Of a DNA stretch of 64,000 bases, positions 18,277 to 26,438 are shown in pieces; within the stretch, counting starts at the first letter, position 1; each line of letters starts with the position of its first letter. The notes under the pieces are model-generated. The model saw only the letters and a list, made by a program, of their open reading frames with translations, made no database searches and was not told the origin of the DNA. A program made the position numbers and the translations under genes. The DNA is from CAISCU01 sp051861545 (GTDB lineage: Bacteria > Bacteroidota > Bacteroidia > UKL13-3): assembly GCA_051861545.1 (NCBI GenBank), contig JBIMKP010000012.1:44447-108446 (forward strand), given 5' to 3'.

Positions 18277-18758
18277 TTGTCCTGTTTTAATTTTAAAGCT
18301 CTATTGTAATTTGTTATAAAAGATGTTGCTGGAGCCGATTTATAATGACAATGATTACTGATACTTCCTGTTTCTTCGCATTTACAGGCTACAATTTTAT
18401 TATTTTCAAGAAAGTATCTGCAAGTTTCGCAAGCAACAGCTGAGCACGTTTTAAAGAAAGCATCTTCTTTTACAACAAATGAGTTTCCTTCCATATCTAG
18501 GTCAATTGCTGCCAAACGTTTTTTATTTTGATAGGTACAAGTTGCTACAAGGAAATAGGCATTTTGTAGTTGTTCTATTTTTAATTCAACAACTTTGGTC
18601 CCATCTCTGAAAGTCCACTCAATTGCTTTAACTAATTGTTCAGAATTCTCAGATAGTTCAAAAATTCCATTGTTTATTTTCCCAACTTCAATTTGTTGTG
18701 CATTTGAATAAATGCTAGTACTAATTGTTACGATTAAAAGTAGTATAATTTTTTTCAT
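18273..18758 (-). CDS. Small exported cysteine-rich protein of unknown function
   Basis: A 161-residue protein with a clear signal peptide (MKKIILLLIVTISTSIYSNAQ). The mature part has an all-beta look, then a C-terminal cysteine-rich segment TCSAVACETCRYFLENN followed by ACKCEETG and NHCHYK. Seven cysteines in about 50 residues suggest disulphides or metal binding outside the cytoplasm. I do not recognise the family. It overlaps the thioesterase gene by 4 bases and follows the small lipoprotein gene at 18769-18921 by 10 bases, so these form one operon. Confidence 0.7.
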   Translation of the reverse strand: MKKIILLLIVTISTSIYSNAQQIEVGKINNGIFELSENSEQLVKAIEWTFRDGTKVVELKIEQLQNAYFLVATCTYQNKKRLAAIDLDMEGNSFVVKEDAFFKTCSAVACETCRYFLENNKIVACKCEETGSISNHCHYKSAPATSFITNYNRALKLKQDK

Positions 18759-18768
18759 TTATTTTTTT

Positions 18769-18921
18769 TTACCAGACGATATGATAATCTTTTTCAATAT
18801 TACTGCTGTCTTTTTCTTTATTTACTTTACTTCTGAACCAAAATCTTTGATTGCACGATGAAATAATTAAACCAATTGAAATGATTAAAAATATAGTGCG
18901 TTTATAATTTCGAATTTTCAT
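18769..18921 (-). CDS. Small putative lipoprotein, 50 residues
   Basis: A short gene found by translating the gap between the VIT-family gene and the cysteine-rich exported protein. It starts MKIRNYKRTIFLIISIG and has a lipobox LIISSC with Cys at residue 23. A basic and then acidic tail (RFWFRSKVNKEKDSSN) ends with DYHIVW. A basic N terminus, hydrophobic core and lipobox in correct order argue that it is real. It is 14 bases after the VIT-family stop and 10 bases before the next gene, all on the minus strand. The role is unknown. Confidence 0.6.
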   Translation of the reverse strand: MKIRNYKRTIFLIISIGLIISSCNQRFWFRSKVNKEKDSSNIEKDYHIVW

Positions 18922-18935
18922 TTCAATTTACTTTA

Positions 18936-19643
18936 CTAATTTATCCAATTTGCAACAAAATATGCTGAAGCTGCAGCTAAAGCACCAATCATAAGAATTT
19001 TGATAGCGCCCATTAAAGGAGGTTGACCAATTATTTTTGTTTTAAAATATCCAAAAATGAAAAGTGTTATTGCAGTAACTATACAAGAATAAAAGAAGCC
19101 ATCTTGTGCATTATCTGTGAAAAAAGGAAAGTAGGAGCTTAAAGGTACAATGCCACCAATAATATAAGAAATTCCAATTGTTAGGGCACTTTGTCGAGCA
19201 CGATTGATGTCAGGTTTTTCTAGTCCTAATTCAAATCTCATCATAAATTTCACCCATTTATCTTTATCCTTAGCTAATTCCTCAACAATTTTCATTTGGG
19301 AATCTGGGCTTAATCCATAATCTTCAAAAACCTCTCTAACTTCTTCTTTTTCTTTTTCGGGATAATGGTCTACCTCATAATATTCTCTTTTTAATTCTGA
19401 ATCGTAATGATCAATTTCAGTTTTACCAGCTAGGTATCCACCTAATCCCATTGCTATTGAACCAGCAATAATTTCAGCTAAACCAGCAGTAACGATTACG
19501 GCATTTCCTTGAGCAGCACCTGTTAAACCAGCTGCAAGAGCAAAAGGAACAGTAAGGCCATCACTCATTCCTATTACTATATCTCTAACAATTTCACTAC
19601 CACTAAAATGTTTTTCACTGTGGCCATGGCTTAAATCTGACAT
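18936..19643 (-). CDS. VIT1/CCC1 family transporter (Fe2+/Mn2+)
   Basis: A 235-residue membrane protein of the vacuolar iron transporter family. IVIGMSDGLTVPFALAAGL is the first conserved membrane helix, and IIAGSIAMGLGGYLAGKTE the second. A cytoplasmic acidic/helical segment (EKEKEEVREVFEDYGL) forms the metal-binding domain, and three further hydrophobic segments follow. The family exports or sequesters Fe2+ or Mn2+. It lies just upstream of the small lipoprotein gene on the same strand. Confidence 0.9.
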   Translation of the reverse strand: MSDLSHGHSEKHFSGSEIVRDIVIGMSDGLTVPFALAAGLTGAAQGNAVIVTAGLAEIIAGSIAMGLGGYLAGKTEIDHYDSELKREYYEVDHYPEKEKEEVREVFEDYGLSPDSQMKIVEELAKDKDKWVKFMMRFELGLEKPDINRARQSALTIGISYIIGGIVPLSSYFPFFTDNAQDGFFYSCIVTAITLFIFGYFKTKIIGQPPLMGAIKILMIGALAAASAYFVANWIN

Positions 19644-19719
19644 AATTATAAATATATTGCGATTTAAGCAGAAATTCCCTAAAAAAGAATTGAAAGTTGA
19701 AGTTTATATGCTGAAAAAA

Positions 19720-20628
19720 TTAGGAGCCTCTAATTTTTTCGTATTTACTTAAATTTGAAATATTGATTTCACTTAATATTTCAATAGCTTTTGGTTTTTC
19801 GATTTCATCAGCGCCTTTGTAAATATTAATTAACTCATCACTTTTTGCTTCAAAAAATACTAATAACATTACAGTATTTGGAGCAATTTTGAATACTTTT
19901 TTAACTTCATTTAGGGATGCGAAAATTTGTTTTCTAGCAGCAACAGGGTCTTTTGCAAATTGATCTAAGCCTTTTCTGTGATAAATATAATATGCTTTTC
20001 TTAATGGTCTAAATCGTTCATTAAGAATGTTGTCAACTAAATTATATCGTGTTCTAATTGTTCTTTCAAATGGTTTCCAGCCAGCTCTGCTACTACTTTG
20101 TTGGGCAACATTTGCAATTTGAAAGGCTTTATTGAATAGTGCTGTTCCTCCTTCTTCTCCAAAAGAGTCGAAATCTAATCCTAAAGCATAATATGCATAA
20201 AAAGCCATATAGGAAGAGATATCGCTTAAATGATTTCCATCTTGAAATTCTAAACGATCTTGGTCTTGAAATTTGAAATCAAAATTCTCGTCATTAAAGC
20301 TAAGCACTGTAGATGAATAGGTAGAACCAAATATGGGTCTTCTACTTTGAACTATTGCCGATGCTTTGTATTCATAGGTTGCTTGGTCGTAAGAAGATAA
20401 AATGATTTCAATATTCATATCAACTCTTTCAAATTGTTGAACATTTTCTCCAGACCATTTGGTGTTATTCATGAATTCAGTGAGACGCTGTTCTAAGGCT
20501 CTGAATATAGATTTATCGGCAATTTGGACCTGTACATCATTTATCTTTATTCTACAATTCAAATCTTGTGCAAATGAATTGTAGAAGTTAATTAAAATAA
20601 ATAAAGCAGTGATAATATATTTAGTCAT
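19720..20628 (-). CDS. DUF4835 family protein (PorD-like, T9SS-associated)
   Basis: A 302-residue exported protein with a signal peptide ending near NSFAQ and the conserved DLNCRIKINDVQVQ opening of DUF4835. YMAFYAYYALGLDFDSFGEEGG is another conserved block. Members of this family are annotated in some databases as T9SS protein PorD; I am not certain of that name. The gene overlaps the 3' end of coaBC by 8 bases and completes the conserved bamD-rpoZ-coaBC-DUF4835 order seen across Bacteroidota. T9SS cargo elsewhere in the window fits a secretion-related role. Confidence 0.85.
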   Translation of the reverse strand: MTKYIITALFILINFYNSFAQDLNCRIKINDVQVQIADKSIFRALEQRLTEFMNNTKWSGENVQQFERVDMNIEIILSSYDQATYEYKASAIVQSRRPIFGSTYSSTVLSFNDENFDFKFQDQDRLEFQDGNHLSDISSYMAFYAYYALGLDFDSFGEEGGTALFNKAFQIANVAQQSSSRAGWKPFERTIRTRYNLVDNILNERFRPLRKAYYIYHRKGLDQFAKDPVAARKQIFASLNEVKKVFKIAPNTVMLLVFFEAKSDELINIYKGADEIEKPKAIEILSEINISNLSKYEKIRGS

Positions 20629-21820
20629 TCAAAATTTCTTTAACCTGTTCAACGATATCTTTGGCAACTTCTTCTTTTGATTTTAGAGGGAAGTCTATTT
20701 TTTTACCAGATTTATTTATAATACTAATTCTATTTGTTGAATGCCCAAATCCAGCACCTTCATGTTGTAAAGAATTTAAAACAATAAAATCTAGATTTTT
20801 AGAATGTAGTTTTTGTAGTGCATTCTCCTCTTCATTATTTGTTTCTAAAGCAAATCCAACAAGAACTTGATTTTCTTTGATAGTTCCTAAATGTTTAAGA
20901 ATATCTTTTGTTTTAGTAAGTTCAATAGTAAATGTTTCTTCTTGTTTTTTGATTTTTATATCACTTTTTATCAAAGGGGTATAATCAGCAACAGCAGCGC
21001 TCATTATTGCAATATCTGTTTCTTTAAATCTTGATGTAACTTCTTGAAACATTTGTTCTGCTGACTGAACATTTATTCTGCTAATATTACTTTGAATCGT
21101 TTTTTCTTTGCTTGGTCCAGAAACCAAAATAACATTAGCTCCTTGCTTAGCAAATTCTTCTGCTAAAGCAAATCCCATTTTACCACTCGAATGATTACCA
21201 ATAAACCTTACAGGGTCAATTGCTTCATAAGTTGGACCAGCAGATATTAATACATTTTTGTTTTTGAATTTTAATTCTGAATTGAAAAAATTTGAAATGG
21301 TTTCAAATATATTTTCAGGTTCCGCCATTCTTCCATTTCCATATAAACCACTTGCTAATTCACCAATTTCTGCATCAATAATTAGGTTTCCAAATTCTTG
21401 CAATTTTTGGATATTTAATTTTGTTGCAGGGTGTTGGAACATATCTAAATCCATTGCTGGAGCAAACCAAACAGGGCATTTAGCTGAAAGATAAGTAGCT
21501 AAAAGTAGGTTGTCGCAAATACCATTTGCCATTTTTGCTAATGTATTTGCTGAGGCTGGGGCAATAACAAATACATCAGCCCAAAGAGCTAATTCAACAT
21601 GATTTGTCCATTCCCCAAGTTCATTTTTTACAAAACTCGAATGAACAGGATTTTTGCTTAAAGTAGAAAGAGTAAGAGGGGTAATAAATTCAACAGCAGC
21701 AGAAGTCATTATAATTTTAACTTCAGCACCTGCCTTAACAAATAAGCGGGTCAAAGCTGCACATTTGTATGCAGCAATGCTCCCGCTTATTCCTAGAAGT
21801 ATATGTTTACCTTCCAACAT
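20621..21820 (-). CDS. coaBC: Bifunctional phosphopantothenoylcysteine decarboxylase / phosphopantothenate-cysteine ligase
   Basis: Makes 4'-phosphopantetheine for coenzyme A: the C-terminal CoaB half joins Cys to phosphopantothenate using CTP and the N-terminal CoaC half decarboxylates the product. The flavin-binding half shows GSIAAYK, the catalytic His74 in NHVELALWADVF, and PAMDLDMF at 121-128. Two departures from the E. coli pattern stand out: PAMD instead of PAMN, and Ser157 (LASGLYGNGRMAEP) where E. coli has the active-site Cys of its ACGD motif. I believe these changes occur in other Bacteroidota too. CoaB begins at about residue 185 with ISAGPTYEAIDPVRFI. Length 399 residues is normal. 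Confidence 0.95.
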   Translation of the reverse strand: MLEGKHILLGISGSIAAYKCAALTRLFVKAGAEVKIIMTSAAVEFITPLTLSTLSKNPVHSSFVKNELGEWTNHVELALWADVFVIAPASANTLAKMANGICDNLLLATYLSAKCPVWFAPAMDLDMFQHPATKLNIQKLQEFGNLIIDAEIGELASGLYGNGRMAEPENIFETISNFFNSELKFKNKNVLISAGPTYEAIDPVRFIGNHSSGKMGFALAEEFAKQGANVILVSGPSKEKTIQSNISRINVQSAEQMFQEVTSRFKETDIAIMSAAVADYTPLIKSDIKIKKQEETFTIELTKTKDILKHLGTIKENQVLVGFALETNNEEENALQKLHSKNLDFIVLNSLQHEGAGFGHSTNRISIINKSGKKIDFPLKSKEEVAKDIVEQVKEILND

Positions 21821-21828
21821 GGAAGAAA

Positions 21829-22176
21829 TTAAATATTGAATCCTTCAGCGAAACGTTTTTCTTTTTCAGGATTTCTGAAATAAACTTTATCAGCAAGAAA
21901 TTCTTCTGTAGCGATTAAGGTTGCTTTAGGTAATCTCTCATAATGCATGCTGATTTCGATTTGTTCTCTGTTTTCAAAAACCTCTTCTAAAGTATCACTA
22001 TCATTATTAAATTCATTCAATTTAGCATGCAATTCTTCTTTCATTTGAGCTGAAATTTGGTTAGCTCTTTTAGAAATTATTGCAATACTTTCATACAGGT
22101 TTTTAGTTTCTTTTTCCAACTTACGAAAATCACGAGGGATTGTAGTTGAAGGTACGTTTTGATAATTGATTGCCAT
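21829..22176 (-). CDS. rpoZ: RNA polymerase omega / Rpb6-like subunit
   Basis: A 115-residue protein in the position always held by the omega-like RNA polymerase subunit in Bacteroidota, between bamD and coaBC. NLYESIAIISKRANQISAQMK is the conserved omega/Rpb6 helix with the KRA/N motif. A longer acidic middle section and C-terminal extension compared with E. coli omega are usual for the phylum. It supports assembly of the polymerase beta' subunit. It is 8 bases upstream of coaBC and 21 bases after bamD. Confidence 0.85.
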   Translation of the reverse strand: MAINYQNVPSTTIPRDFRKLEKETKNLYESIAIISKRANQISAQMKEELHAKLNEFNNDSDTLEEVFENREQIEISMHYERLPKATLIATEEFLADKVYFRNPEKEKRFAEGFNI

Positions 22177-22197
22177 ATTGATTAATTTTAAATTGTT

Positions 22198-23016
22198 TTA
22201 ATTAAGAATTAAAGATTTATTTATCCTCTTTATTGCACTTTTGGCTTTTTCATTAAGTTCAAAAGCATCAGACATATATTTATTTCCTTCAGTGTACTGT
22301 TCCTTAAAACTTTCAAAAGCTTTCATTGCATTTTCAAATCTTTCTTTTTGTTTTTCAGGAATACTATTAACGGCCAAAAGATAGTGAGATTTTATGATTA
22401 AATAGTCTACTTCTTCTTTTTGGGGAATTTCAGGGAATTCTTTAACTAGATTTTCTAAAGCTACTATTGAACTTTTATACTCGCCCATATCGAAATACAA
22501 TTTTGCATTTCTATATGCTTTATGACTAAGTTTAGATCTTAATTGGTCTAAAAAAGTATTACACTCTGGAACATATTTACTTTCAGGGAAAATATTAATA
22601 AAAATTTTAAAAGTTTCTATTGCTTTATAAGTGTCTGTCTGATCTAGTTCTGGTTCTTGAGATTCTAAAAATGCACAATAAGCATTCATGTAAAGAGCTT
22701 CTTCTGCTTTTTCATTGGTTGCATTATTTTCGAAATATGTTTTGTATTGAAAACCAGCTACGGCATATTGTTTTAAGCCAAAACTACAAGCTGCGCTATT
22801 AAATAAAATATGCTCAGCAGTAGGTGTGCCATAAAATGCATCCTCAATCTGCTCATAAAGGCTAATCGCACGAATAAAATCTTTCTTTTTAAAATAGTAA
22901 TCCGCCATTTCGAGTTTTGCTCGATTGTCGGTACTTTTTAAAGTTTTTTGGTACTTGTTTGAACAAGCTCCAAATACTAAAGAAAGTGATATAATTATAA
23001 AACTGAAATACCTCAT
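22198..23016 (-). CDS. bamD: Outer membrane assembly lipoprotein BamD
   Basis: A 272-residue lipoprotein with lipobox SLVFGACSN and a series of TPR helices (AKLEMADYYFKKKDFIRAISLYEQI and later repeats), matching BamD/YfiO. BamD works with BamA to fold and insert outer-membrane beta-barrel proteins. It is the first gene of the bamD-rpoZ-coaBC-DUF4835 operon. The 61-base gap before the divergent NlpC/P60 gene must contain both promoters. Confidence 0.9.
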   Translation of the reverse strand: MRYFSFIIISLSLVFGACSNKYQKTLKSTDNRAKLEMADYYFKKKDFIRAISLYEQIEDAFYGTPTAEHILFNSAACSFGLKQYAVAGFQYKTYFENNATNEKAEEALYMNAYCAFLESQEPELDQTDTYKAIETFKIFINIFPESKYVPECNTFLDQLRSKLSHKAYRNAKLYFDMGEYKSSIVALENLVKEFPEIPQKEEVDYLIIKSHYLLAVNSIPEKQKERFENAMKAFESFKEQYTEGNKYMSDAFELNEKAKSAIKRINKSLILN

Positions 23017-23077
23017 ATTTAGGAAACTGCAATTATAAGCTATTTATTTTGATGGAAATGAAATATTTTTACCTCTT

Positions 23078-23638
23078 TTGAGAGCCATAATATTACATAT
23101 AATTCTATTATTTCCACTTTTGAGTTTTTCTCAAAGGTCTGAAATTCAGCGTATCAAGCAGGATACTGCTCTTCAATTGTTTTTAATTCATTTAGATACA
23201 ACTGCTTTAGAACCTCCTGAAAACAAGCCTCTCAGTGGAAAACTACTAACGGATAGTCTTATAAATATTGCCTCAAGTTATATTGGTGACAGATACAAAA
23301 GGGGAGGAACAACGGAAAAAGGCTTTGATTGCAGTGGATTTACTTTGGTTGTTTTTAAACATTTTGGGATTAAATTACCGCATACGTCTGCAGGTCAAAG
23401 TTTATTAGGTTTTGAAGTGCCTAAAAAGCAGATTCAAAAGGGGGATTTGCTGTTTTTTAGGAGTAGAAGTCGAAGAAGTAGACGAATTGGCCATGTTGGT
23501 ATCGTAATTTCGGAAAAAGGAGAACCAGTTAGATTTATCCATTCAAGCACGAGTTCTGGAGTAAGAATAGATAATTTAGAAACAGATTACTACAAAAAGC
23601 GATTTATAAAGGCTTCTAGAGTGCTGCCTTCCCGTTAA
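23078..23638 (+). CDS. NlpC/P60 peptidoglycan hydrolase
   Basis: A 186-residue exported C40 peptidase. The start is TTG at 23078, because no in-frame ATG exists and it gives a proper signal peptide (MRAIILHIILLFPLLSFSQ). The catalytic Cys85 lies in KGFDCSGF, His139 in RIGHVGIV and a third polar residue at His155 in RFIHSS. It should cleave D-Glu-gamma-meso-diaminopimelate type peptide links in the cell wall. It is divergent from bamD and its 3' end overlaps the convergent glycosyltransferase gene by 23 bases. Confidence 0.9.
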   Translation: MRAIILHIILLFPLLSFSQRSEIQRIKQDTALQLFLIHLDTTALEPPENKPLSGKLLTDSLINIASSYIGDRYKRGGTTEKGFDCSGFTLVVFKHFGIKLPHTSAGQSLLGFEVPKKQIQKGDLLFFRSRSRRSRRIGHVGIVISEKGEPVRFIHSSTSSGVRIDNLETDYYKKRFIKASRVLPSR

Positions 23639-24392
23639 CAATTTTGCCTGTTTTTTCTGCAACAGCTAATTTTAATCTTTTCCATTTCCATTTAAAAAAA
23701 TCTGATTTTCCATATTTCTCTTGAATACTTAGTTTTTCCTTATAAGCATCAATTTTATTAAGGTTTGACTTACTATTATTATGGATTCTATAGGATGCAA
23801 TATCTTTATTTATAAATAGGATTGTTTTTTGTGAAGCTAGATTTAGAATTAACTCATAATCAAAGGCATTCTCGTAACTTTCATCTACCATAAACTCAGG
23901 ATCAAGGTAGGTTTTATTGAAGAAACAAGCTGGTTGATACATACCAGGAAGCATTCCATTTGCTAGTAAAGAGTCAAATCTAAGTTGTTGTCCTTCTGCT
24001 TCTTTTACAAGATTATCGTTCTCATCAATGGTTTTACATTGACCATAAATTACAGCAAATTCTTTGTTTACTTCAAAAACTCTAACAATGGCTTCAACAG
24101 CGCAAGGTTCGAGTAAATCATCAGCATTTAAATAAGCAATGATTTCACCTTTTGCCTTTTTATAACCAATGTTTATGGCATTTACTTGTCCATTATCTTT
24201 TTTCGATTGCCAATAACTTAATTTATCGGAATATTTTTCAATGATTTCTTTAGAGCCATCTGTAGATCCGCCGTCTATAATGATGTACTCTATATTTTCA
24301 TAAGATTGATTTAGAACCGAATTTATACACGATTCTAACCATTTGGCTTGTTGAAATGAAGGAGTAATTATTGATACTAGTGGTTTGCTCAT
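23616..24392 (-). CDS. Family 2 glycosyltransferase
   Basis: A 258-residue GT2 enzyme. VSIITPSFQQAKWLESCINSVL is the nucleotide-sugar fold, IIIDGGSTDGS supplies the first acidic site, and YLNADDLLEP carries the DxD-like metal motif. There is no membrane anchor. It probably adds a sugar to surface polysaccharide or lipid-linked oligosaccharide. It follows the glycosyltransferase at 24406 by 13 bases, so the two act in one small glycosylation operon. Confidence 0.88.
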   Translation of the reverse strand: MSKPLVSIITPSFQQAKWLESCINSVLNQSYENIEYIIIDGGSTDGSKEIIEKYSDKLSYWQSKKDNGQVNAINIGYKKAKGEIIAYLNADDLLEPCAVEAIVRVFEVNKEFAVIYGQCKTIDENDNLVKEAEGQQLRFDSLLANGMLPGMYQPACFFNKTYLDPEFMVDESYENAFDYELILNLASQKTILFINKDIASYRIHNNSKSNLNKIDAYKEKLSIQEKYGKSDFFKWKWKRLKLAVAEKTGKIVNGKAAL

Positions 24393-24405
24393 AATTTTTA
24401 CAAAT

Positions 24406-25257
24406 TTACTTTAGTAATCCTGAATCAACCAAATTTTCTAATTTTTTGTATTTAGGATTTTCACTTGGATGCCAATGATGCAACAATTCTTTGTTTTTGT
24501 TACGAATGATTGAATAATGATTTTTGTAAAATCTAAAATATAATTCTTCATCTTCACCACCCCATTGAATAAATGACTCATCAATCATGCCAATTTTAAG
24601 GAAATCTACTTTTTGGCAGGCTAATATTCCTTTTCCGCCCCATTGCATCCATTCTCCATTAGATTTTGAATAAAATTCAGGTTTGTTCTTGTACAAATAG
24701 AAAACTATCGGAAACCAAATGGAATTAAATTTGGTGAATTTATTAACTAAACTTACAATATTCGTTGGAATACTAAAATCTGCATCACATATAAAAATCA
24801 AATCATTTGTACTTTGTAAAACAGATTTATTAAAGGCTTTTGCCCTTGAAAATGGGATGTCCTCTGATTTAAAAACCAAGTTACCTTTGTAAATGCTTCT
24901 AATAACAGATTCAAAGTCAGCAATATCTGTTGAATTGCAATCGTAAATTGATAATTCAATTAAATGAAGGTTTTTACAATTGTTAAGTGATTTAATAAAG
25001 TTTTTTAGAAAAATATCACTTCTGTTTTTGATTCCTACACAAATGCTAATTGGTTTAGGTGAGGTAATTGGAATGATGCTATAAACTAGAAATTGCAAAA
25101 TCCCCTTAAAATCTAAAAATAAGGTATACAGGCCTAATTTTCTTTGTGGCGCTTTTGAAATATACCACAAAGGGAATTTTATAATCTGCGGAATATATGT
25201 TTTCGGATTTATCACCAGTACAAATAACTTATAATTTAATAGTTTATTTTGTACCAA
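24406..25257 (-). CDS. Galactosyltransferase-like glycosyltransferase
   Basis: A 283-residue GT-A protein. ISICVGIKNRSDIFLKNFI starts the donor fold, IFICDADFSIP has the DxD metal-binding motif, and WGGKGILACQKVDFLKIGMID plus FIQWGGEDEELYFRF form the acceptor-side block typical of N-terminal galactosyltransferase/chondroitin-synthase-like domains. The first 60 residues are hydrophobic and may associate with the membrane. It is the first of a two-gene operon with the GT2 gene at 23616. Confidence 0.82.
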   Translation of the reverse strand: MVQNKLLNYKLFVLVINPKTYIPQIIKFPLWYISKAPQRKLGLYTLFLDFKGILQFLVYSIIPITSPKPISICVGIKNRSDIFLKNFIKSLNNCKNLHLIELSIYDCNSTDIADFESVIRSIYKGNLVFKSEDIPFSRAKAFNKSVLQSTNDLIFICDADFSIPTNIVSLVNKFTKFNSIWFPIVFYLYKNKPEFYSKSNGEWMQWGGKGILACQKVDFLKIGMIDESFIQWGGEDEELYFRFYKNHYSIIRNKNKELLHHWHPSENPKYKKLENLVDSGLLK

Positions 25258-25319
25258 TTATTCATTCATATATACCAATAAAGAAGTAAAATGATTAGAA
25301 TTTAATACATCCAAAATTT

Positions 25320-26438
25320 CTAACTTCTTTTACTATAACTTATAACTGCCCATGCATTAAAGAATATGGCAAACAGAATCATAATTCCAACATGTTTTAG
25401 GATATCATAGAATGTACTGCCTTTAAGAATAATCATTCTCATTACTTCAATAAAATATTTCACAGGATTAAACCATGTAATGATTTGAGCCCATTTAGGC
25501 ATGCTATCTATTGATGTATATAATCCCCCTAATAAAATGAATATCATTAAAAGGAAAAATGCGATTAACATGGCTTGCTGCTGGGTTTTCGATATGGTTG
25601 ATATCAATAAACCAAGTCCAAGTGTTGCCCATAAAAACACCGCTGAAAATATATAAACATGAAATAAATTACCTAAGGGCGAAATCCCATAAATTATTCT
25701 AGCAACCAAAAGTCCTAGAGTTAAAACAACTAATCCCATTATCCAAAATGGAAGTAATTTCCCTAGTATAAAAATGTGTTTTTTTATTGGTGTTACATTA
25801 ATTTGTTCAATAGTTCCTGCCTCTTTTTCTCTTACTATGTTTAATGATGTTAAAAACATACCAACCATGGTTAGTAAAATAGCAAGGATTCCAGGAACCA
25901 TAAAGTTTCTATAATTCATATGAATATTATACCAATTGGTATGTTCCATAAGAATTCCTTTTTGAAGTTTTTGATCAGGGGCATTTAGCCATTCTGTTCT
26001 TAATTCTATATTATATTTTTGAATTAGTGAATTGAGGTATGAAGCTCCAATATTTGCTTTTGCTCCATTAATAGCATTAACTGCCATAAATAGTTTTGAA
26101 TTGTTTTCTTTAACCAAATCCTTCTCAAAATTGGCAGGAATTTCTAAAATAATGTCAGCATTATCATTCGCAAAATCTTTCATTGCTTCTTCAAATGTTC
26201 CAGGAGTGTGAATCAACTTAAAATATCCAGAGCCATTAAGTCTGTTAATTAATTCAGATGAAAAGTCTGATTTATCATGATCAATTATATCGATATTGAT
26301 GTTTTTAACTTCATAATTTGCAGCCAATGGAAGCACAATTAATTGAATAACCGGCATTATAAATAACATTCTCAGAATAGCAGGGTCTCTAAAAACTTGT
26401 CTGAATTCTTTTTCTAATAAGAAAATTAAGGTTTTCAT
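25320..26438 (-). CDS. ABC-2 type exporter permease (second of pair)
   Basis: A 372-residue YbhS/YbhR-type permease. One N-terminal membrane segment (ILRMLFIMPVIQLIVLPLAA), a long extracytoplasmic domain of about 150 residues, then five C-terminal segments including the EKEAGTIEQINVTPI coupling helix. It forms a heterodimer with the next permease, driven by the two ATPases, in a seven-gene drug or metabolite efflux operon with HlyD-like and TolC-like parts. Its first base coincides with the last base of the upstream permease gene (26438). The transported compound is unknown. Confidence 0.92.
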   Translation of the reverse strand: MKTLIFLLEKEFRQVFRDPAILRMLFIMPVIQLIVLPLAANYEVKNINIDIIDHDKSDFSSELINRLNGSGYFKLIHTPGTFEEAMKDFANDNADIILEIPANFEKDLVKENNSKLFMAVNAINGAKANIGASYLNSLIQKYNIELRTEWLNAPDQKLQKGILMEHTNWYNIHMNYRNFMVPGILAILLTMVGMFLTSLNIVREKEAGTIEQINVTPIKKHIFILGKLLPFWIMGLVVLTLGLLVARIIYGISPLGNLFHVYIFSAVFLWATLGLGLLISTISKTQQQAMLIAFFLLMIFILLGGLYTSIDSMPKWAQIITWFNPVKYFIEVMRMIILKGSTFYDILKHVGIMILFAIFFNAWAVISYSKRS

